Source of the DNA: Morella rubra | Lineage: Eukaryota > Streptophyta > Magnoliopsida > Fagales > Myricaceae | Assembly: GCA_003952965.2 (NCBI GenBank) | Contig: CM025851.1 | Span: 30,900,664 to 30,964,663, forward strand | Direction: 5' to 3' | Length of the DNA stretch: 64,000 nucleotides | Shown: positions 58,263 to 64,000 of the stretch, piece by piece | Position numbering within the stretch: the first letter of the stretch is position 1 | Layout: every line of letters begins with the position of its first letter | Position numbers and translations under genes: made by a program | Notes under the pieces: generated by a model | Told to the model about the DNA's origin: nothing | Seen by the model: only the letters and a program-made list of their open reading frames with translations | Database searches by the model: none

Positions 58263-58625
58263 AAGGGGGCAAACTACAATACGTAACCGGGTCTCCAGGA
58301 GGGCACTGATCCTTGAGCACTGATAAAAATCTACTCGCAGTTGTCATGCTGTCCTATTCACCTACCACAATTTTCGAGGAACGTAGTGTTGATTACGACG
58401 GCCTTTTGCTATCCCTTGGCCTTGACAAAATTGCAAAGAAAAATAAAGGATGGGCTGGCAATCCCTTCACTCCCGCATGGACCGGGATTTCCAATCACCT
58501 TTTTTTTTTTTTTTTTTTTCTTCCTTTTCTTTTGTTTTTTTTTTTTTTTTTTTTTTTTTACTATGCATATAAATCTCGCTTCAAAAAAAGTAATGTCATT
58601 TCATAGTCACGATAAGGACAATTTA
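58263..58625 (+). repeat. array unit repeat, copy 2
   Basis: GGAAGGGGGCAAACTACAAT then CGTAACCGGGTCTCCAGGAG and the same order of motifs as at 48991, interrupted by two long T-runs (58,499-58,560). The MULE-like element inserted exactly at its upstream edge. Confidence 0.85.
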
Positions 58626-59114
58626 GAAAGTCGACACCCCTATGGTCATTGACGGGACTCGGTTGCTCAACGTGAAACTTTTGAATTTTTTTTTTTATAA
58701 CTAATCTGCTATGCCGGCTCCTCTTAAAGCTTAGCCCAAGAGTATTGTAAGAGCAGAAGAGGGGACTTTGGGCAGTTTTGTTTGATGTAAAAGGGAGGAA
58801 TTTTTTTTTTTTTAAAAAGGTTACGGGTTTATAAATGAAATCGCTACTATTTATGGTTCGTTTATTTCTAAGTGAAAATTTGTTCACTCTATTTATGTTG
58901 TTAAGTAAACATCAACTTCTCTATTTCTCTATTCTCTTCAAGTTTTATTTTTTTTATCAAATTTTCATTAATTGTATACAATTTGTGCATATTCTCTACT
59001 TATTTTTTATTCTCACATCTAAATGAGATATTTAGGTGGTGTTTGAGTATCAAAATTATCTATCAACTTCTCTATTCGCTTCAAGTTTTACTTTATTTTA
59101 TTTTTGCATCAAAT
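58626..59114. other. intergenic, AT-rich
   Basis: T-rich with repeated TTCTCTATT..CTTCAAGTTTTA segments around 58,920-58,950 and 59,065-59,090. No gene. Confidence 0.4.
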
Positions 59115-59500
59115 TTTTTATTTTTTTGTTTTTTGATTTTAAATCAAAACAAGAACTCTTTATTGATAAATCAAAACCATTATTTCCTAATAGCACAAAC
59201 AATCTTATGAAATTTTCACTCCACACGTCCTGGGAACAAGTTAATTGCTTGTATCATTACAGACGAGTCTCTCTCCAAAAGGATATCAAAAAACCCTTTC
59301 TTATGAACCTCTGAGATATTAAACAGTGTCGCCTCAGCCTCAGCTAAAACTGGATCTAATTGGTCAAGCTAAGAGTTGCACCACCACAAAAAAGCCCCTG
59401 ATGGTCACAAAACACAAGTGCTACAATGGAACATGAATCTTGAATTGCAGCGTCTATATTGACCTTAATAGATGGGAAATGAGAAAACTATTAAGAACAA
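59115..59500 (-). mobile_element. LINE 3' end with RNase H-like relic
   Basis: Minus strand encodes FPSIKVNIDAAIQDSCSIV then ALVFCDHQGLF and DPVLAEAEATLFNISEV, with frame changes. These are the first strand, DHQG turn and AEAEA helix of the plant LINE RNase H domain. A stretch ending TTGATTTAAAATCAAAAAAC with an A-run near 59,115 is the 3' tail. Confidence 0.7.
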
Positions 59501-59936
59501 AGTCATTTTGCAACCATTTCATAAGATGCAGACTCGTAGGATTCAATTGCCACCTCTCAGTCTCAACAATTAATACGTTATGTGTATTTCAATATTTTTA
59601 ATATTTTTAGTCCTTAATTTTTTTATATTTTAACTCTAAAATACTTTTTTGCATTACGTAAGAATTTTTTTTTTTGTCATTTATTCTTAAGAGTTGGCCC
59701 TCCCCCCCTTCAAATTCAATCCTGGTTTCACCACTGCCTATGGTAATAAGCAAATATATCCCTCTAGTAAAAAAAGTTGATTTTGTGTCCTTGAGATAAG
59801 CTTTTTAGTTAAAAAAATAAAATGGGAAGTGGTGACGTGGACTATGCATGCACGAATCAAAAAGCGATGTGTGAATTTCTGGACCCACTATCTCCATATC
59901 AGAGTTCCAATCAACGGCCTATCATCCACAAAATAT

Positions 59937-60567
59937 AAGGGTGAGAAAAAATTTCGACCAAAATCGAAATTTCGAGTTTCGATTTCGGCATATATCGGAA
60001 CCGGAACTGGAATGTATTTATTGGAACGTATTTTTGCATTTATTGGAATCAAAACTGGAATTGGAAATTGTGGCAAAATCCATCGAAAATTTTGGTTCCA
60101 AGTTTTTTTTAATTATTTTGAAAAAAATATATGGCTCAAAACCTTGTAATTTTACTTAAGATTTTGGGTGAAAATTTATTTTATTTTAGATAGGGTTTAA
60201 AACATTATAATTTTAAAATAGGGCTCTCAACTTTTTTTTATGCCCATAATTTTTGAATGTTGTAATTTTATTTTTGATGAATGTTTATTTTAGATTTTAG
60301 ATGAATATTTATTTTACATGTTATTTATTGTTAATTTATAATGTATAACAAAAACATTTGTACAAAATTCCGACCCAAAATGCCTAATGGGCTTATTAGG
60401 GTCCCAAAAAAACCCACATAATGAAACCGAAATTTCTGGTTCCAATTTCGAAAATTCTAGTTCCATTTCGGCACAATATCGGAATGGAATCGGAACCAAA
60501 TATTTGATTCTGGTAAGTATCGGAACCGGAACTAGAACCGATTTCATCTGTTCTAGTACTCACCCTT
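59937..60567. mobile_element. hAT-like non-autonomous element
   Basis: 631 bp from AAGGGTGAGAAAAAATTTCG to TACTCACCCTT; the outer nine bases are exactly inverted (AAGGGTGAG / CTCACCCTT). Subterminal regions on both sides are full of CGGAACCGGAAC-type repeats, as in several plant hAT MITE families. No transposase and no convincing 8-bp duplication. Confidence 0.6.
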
Positions 60568-60930
60568 AACTAAATAAACCAACTAGGTGTAAGACAAACG
60601 TACATGTGTAGAGACACTCATTTCACACTGCAGTGTGCTCACTGGGCCTCTAACAAGGAGATAGTGGGCCCAGAAAGACATTGGCGCCTTTTTCATTCAT
60701 GGACATGTAGTTGACTTATGCCACTTCACTACTTCCCTTTTAATTTTTAAACGGAGACAAATTGGGGGATATTTATAAACAGAAAGCTTACTTCAAGACA
60801 CAAAATCAACTTTCTTTACTAAAGAGATATATTTGTAATATTCGAATACTACAAGGGCTATGAAATGCATTTACCTTGATCCAAACAAGAAAGTAGCCCT
60901 TCCCTTGAGTAAAACCAGAATCCCAGTATA

Positions 60931-61112
60931 GGGGGTGTTTGTTTGCCAAAATTTCGGGAATATTCTTGAAATTTTGGAAATCTTTACTTTATTGAGATTT
61001 ATTGGGGTTTGTGAAAGGTGAAGAATGTATATGTAAAAGTTAAAAATTTTGGAGTGTGTTTGTTTTGCTGGAAATTTTCATGCCCTAAAATATTGGGGAA
61101 ACAAACGGTACC
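60931..61112 (+). mobile_element. MITE, family B copy 2, in the promoter of copy 8
   Basis: 182 bp from GGGGGTGTTTGTTTGCCAAA to GGGGAAACAAACGGTACC, flanked by ATA on both sides. Comparison with copy 6 (AGAATCTCAGGATACATAACTTCC) shows it was inserted between conserved promoter segments, 28 bp upstream of the TATA box. Confidence 0.8.
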
Positions 61113-61115
61113 ATA

Positions 61116-61146
61116 GTAACTTCAAATCCCTCCTCTCCTTTATAAA
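61116..61146 (+). promoter_or_regulatory. core promoter of reductase copy 8
   Basis: GTAACTTCAAATCC (61116-61129) followed by CTTTATAAATTGC with TATAAA at 61141-61146, 111 bp before the ATG. Directly abuts a MITE on its upstream side. Confidence 0.55.
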
Positions 61147-61256
61147 TTGCGCTCTCTGGCCACTTGTTTACAAAAAGGAAGAGTGTTCGCCTTTCCCTTG
61201 CATATCTCCCCCCACTTGCTTTCGGATATATCTTTTTTCGTCAAATTAGATTTTAA

Positions 61257-63433
61257 ATGGTTGCGAAAAGCAGAATTTTGATCATTGGAGGCACCAGCTA
61301 TATCGAAAAATGCATCGTGGAAGCAAGCGCAAAGGCTGGCCATCCCACATTTGCTTTGGTCAGGAAGAGCACGCTCTCTGATCCAGTCAAGGGGAAACTC
61401 TTTAAGAACTTCGAGAACTTAGGGGTCGCTTTTCTCCATGTACGTATGCACATCCATTTCTCATAACTGTGTTTGAACTGTCATGAATGTGCGCGCGTAT
61501 CTGTCTGATTGTATGACATAGGTGGGTGTTTGAGCTTATGCTTGCATGGGAGAGTTGACTATAATGTCGTAAACTAAGGTGGGCATGTTGCAGGGTGATA
61601 TCTCTATGACCATGAGAGTATGGTGAACGCGATTAAGCACGTGGACGTGGTGATATCAACTGTAGGTGCCCCGCAGTTAGCAGATTAGGTCAAGATCATT
61701 GTTGCCATTAAGGAAGCTGGGTGTGTCAAGGTCTGTATCTATAAATCACTCAGACTTGACGCAATTTATTGTATTATTCTTTGTCTTCTCGTTAAACTAA
61801 ACCCCTTGGCCGAAAGATTCTAAAAAGTTGTTCCTGGCATCCTGCGATCAAGAATAGGACTTGAGACTCGTTTACATTTTCTTGGGCCATTTACGATGGT
61901 AGTTTTTGCATCCATCCACAACCGGCATCTATACCGTTAGGGGATCAGGAAACTGGCACAAACCAGCATATCCACTTATCGCTAAAATCATGCATCGTCA
62001 CCAGTACTACCACCGTGGGGAGGTGACCGGCCAGTATTTGGCACCGGTTTAACCAACACTACTGGTACAGGTGCTCAGGCCTAGTCAAGCCCTTTAGAAT
62101 TATTATATGGCTTAATTCAATCTAGTAAGGTCTCAATATGGGACTTGAATCTTATAGAACTTGTCTCTCATTCTTTTTTTTTCTCTCATACTAAGTGGGA
62201 TTCAAGGTATCCCAATATGCATGACCTACTTGTTGTAAATTGTAGAAAATCTTTGTCCAGTATATATCACACTTATATACTGTGCCTAAGGGGATCCAAT
62301 TTTTGAATGGTGGAGAGTCTGAAATATGTTGTCAGAGTTCTCGTCTTTTTCTAAAGATAGAAGTATATTCATTTTTCCAAATAAGTGGAAGATAACAACC
62401 AAAAGCCAAGAAAATCCTGCAGATTAACCAATCTGTATATATGCATATGAGCAAGTTTTTAATTGTATTAGAAACTAAATAATTTGTGAAATGGTATTTG
62501 TTTCAAATGGTAATCCAGAGATTCTTACCTTCCGAATTCAGAAATGACTTGGACCGCGTCCATGGCGTTGGACCAGCAAAGACTCTATTCACCACGAAGG
62601 CCCAAATTCGCCGCAAAGTCGAGGCCGAAGGCATCCCCTTCACTTATGTGGCATCCAACCTGTACGGTGGGTATTTTATTCCTATATTGGCACAGCCAGA
62701 CGTCACTTCTCCTCCCATGTCCATGGAGAAAGTCTACGTCTACAGCGATGGAAATACCAAAGGCAAGACACAAATCTCTTAATCCCCTGAGCCCCTTAGC
62801 AATGATTAATAGAAACTTGGGCAGCCATGTATCTTTTTCACCGCGCTTTTGTGAAAAGGCACTTGTTTTGAGCACCTTGCAATATTATATATTTTGATTG
62901 TTCTTTTTCCTGTACGTGTAGCTATTTTCAACAAGGAAGAAGACATAGGAACCTATACCATCAGAGCTGCGGATGACCCAGGAACATTGAACAAGATCAT
63001 CTACCTCAAGGACTCCCAAGAACTTCTACTCATATAACGAGCTTGTGGCCCTTTGGGAGAAGAAGATTGGCAAAACCCTAGAGAAGACCTATATCTCAGA
63101 GAATAAGATTCTCAAGGACATTCAAGGTTAGGAAGAAAATTAAACTTTCCCAGAAAAGTTGAGAGAAAAATTAATCGATCGTGGTCATTGACAGCTAGAT
63201 ACCATATATATTTTCACATGTTTCCATTGGTTTTCATATTATTGACTATGATTTTTGCAGAGTGCCCAGTTGAATTAATGAGTATGAAATTATCAATCAT
63301 CTACTCAATCTTTGTGAAAGGAGATCAGACTAACTTTGAGACTGAATCATCATTGGGCGTGGAGGCCACAGAGCTATACCCAGATGTCAAATACACCACT
63401 GTGGAGGAATATCTCGACCAATTCTTCTCATAA
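61257..63433 (+). pseudogene. PCBER-like reductase, copy 8, full-length pseudogene
   Basis: All five exons are present (61257-61439, 61594-61730, 62519-62762, 62922-63126, 63261-63433). Exon 1 is open but the NADPH-binding motif reads GGTSYIE, with Ser and Glu replacing Gly14 and Gly17. Exon 2 has a 2-bp insertion after GGTGAT and a TAG where CAG is expected (GCAGATTAG). Exon 3 is open (RRKVEAEG, SNLYGGYF, two extra codons in SPPMSMEKV). Intron 3 has a GC instead of a GT donor. Exon 4 has a 1-bp insertion at CTCAAGGACTCCC. Intron 2 is homologous to that of copy 6. The gene is dead, and cofactor binding was probably lost too. Confidence 0.9.
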
Positions 63434-63660
63434 TTATTGATGTTACTCGATGTTCGAACCTCATTAGTGAAGGTTTTTCTTTTCAATAAATAGCACTAGT
63501 AAATAGGAGGGGGAAGTTTTGAAGAAATAGTATTTATTTTTACGAGATATGATATTTTCTTAACAGTCTTTATCTTTGAAATTTTGTTTAGGATCAACTG
63601 ATCAATCAAGTAGCTATTAATCCACACGTCTGTAGGGGCGAGGCCAGAAAAATAAATCTC
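63434..63660. other. 3' flank of copy 8
   Basis: Short AT-rich flank. CCACACGTCTGTAGGGGCGAG (63622-63642) matches 56,802-56,822 next to the MULE-like element and helps define the pre-insertion sequence. Confidence 0.5.
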
Positions 63661-63866
63661 GGAAGGGGGCAAACTACAATCGTAACCGGGTCTCCAGGAG
63701 GGCACTGATCACTTGAGCACGGATAAAAATCTACTCGAAGCTGTCATGCCGTCCTATTCACCTACCACAATCTTCGAGGAACGTAGTGTTGATTACGACA
63801 GCCTTTTGCAATTGATAAAATTGCAAAGAAAATTAAAGGATGGGCTGGCAATCCCTTTCCTCCCGC
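63661..63866 (+). repeat. array unit repeat, copy 3
   Basis: Third copy of the unit that begins GGAAGGGGGCAAACTACAAT and CGTAACCGGGTCTCCAGG. It is interrupted at CTCCCGCA by a hAT-like terminus. It predicts another reductase copy beyond the right edge. Confidence 0.8.
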
Positions 63867-63867
63867 A

Positions 63868-64000
63868 CAGAGGCGGATGCAGGGACGGCCTGGCCGTCCC
63901 CTATTGGACCGGTCAAAAAAAAAATATTACGTGTAAAATTTTTTTTTTTTTTTTTTCATAAGTTGGTCTGGGTCTATGGGAGCTCGATCCTTATAGGACC
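63868..64000. mobile_element. hAT-like element, left end, continuing off the window
   Basis: Starts CAGAGGCGGATGCAGGGACG, a typical plant hAT terminus, inserted in the third unit repeat after the octamer CTCCCGCA (63860-63867). Followed by GC-rich then AT-rich sequence. Confidence 0.6.

Noticed and set aside
24028-63433. Assigning the reductases as true isoflavone reductases or pinoresinol-lariciresinol reductases
   Set aside because: Length and motifs fit the PCBER / isoflavone-reductase-like group better. Isoflavone reductase activity is mostly a legume trait, and substrate cannot be proved from sequence.
1-64000. CRISPR arrays, bacterial operons, rRNA genes, viral capsid genes
   Set aside because: None found; the tandem repeats present are simple duplications and the coding style is plant nuclear.

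Overview
The window is nuclear DNA of a flowering plant, most likely a woody eudicot. It has short exons with GT-AG introns, plant-only gene families (FAR1-related, PPR, oxidosqualene cyclase, pectinesterase, isoflavone-reductase-like), Ty1/copia elements, plant LINEs and many MITEs. The reductases resemble those known from tree species, but species assignment is inference.

Left part (1-18 kb): the 5' end of a FAR1-related gene runs off the left edge. Three decayed fragments of unrelated host genes follow (oxidosqualene cyclase, PPR protein, CBSX3-like CBS protein). Next are two copia fossils, one inserted into the other (3.8-10.6 kb). Two apparently intact host genes come after: a four-exon pectinesterase close to Arabidopsis PE11 (11,862-13,378) and a four-exon gene for a small conserved plant protein of unknown function (16,033-16,827). 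At 18.8-21.2 kb a gag-only LTR element with a perfect 5-bp target duplication sits in what looks like a CACTA remnant.

Right part (23.8-63.4 kb): a tandem array of NADPH-dependent reductases of the isoflavone-reductase-like / phenylcoumaran benzylic ether reductase (PCBER) family, all on the + strand with the same five-exon plan. Copies 1 (308 aa), 3 (316 aa) and 5 (309 aa) have unbroken spliced reading frames. Copies 2, 4 and 7 are partial relics, copy 6 is broken in exon 3 as assembled, and copy 8 is a full-length pseudogene. Exon 1 is 183 nt, exon 2 is 135 nt and exon 4 is 204 nt in every intact copy. A short block around GTAACTTCA lies just upstream of the TATA-like box in five copies, so promoters were duplicated with the genes.

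The array has been reshaped by insertions: a young copia element in intron 1 of copy 3, a MULE-like long-TIR element with an unidentified interior and 9-bp target duplication, MITEs of at least three families in promoters and introns, a 42-bp CACTA-like palindrome upstream of copy 6, and LINE 3' ends. A 1.2-1.3 kb intergenic block is tandemly duplicated, and so is part of copy 6. In both cases the two copies differ almost only by short deletions, which may be a biological process or an assembly artefact.

I found no CRISPR array, rRNA or convincing tRNA gene. I see no clearly new biochemical system. The most interesting material is the mixed-subtype reductase array, its shared promoter block and the element insertions that date its duplications.
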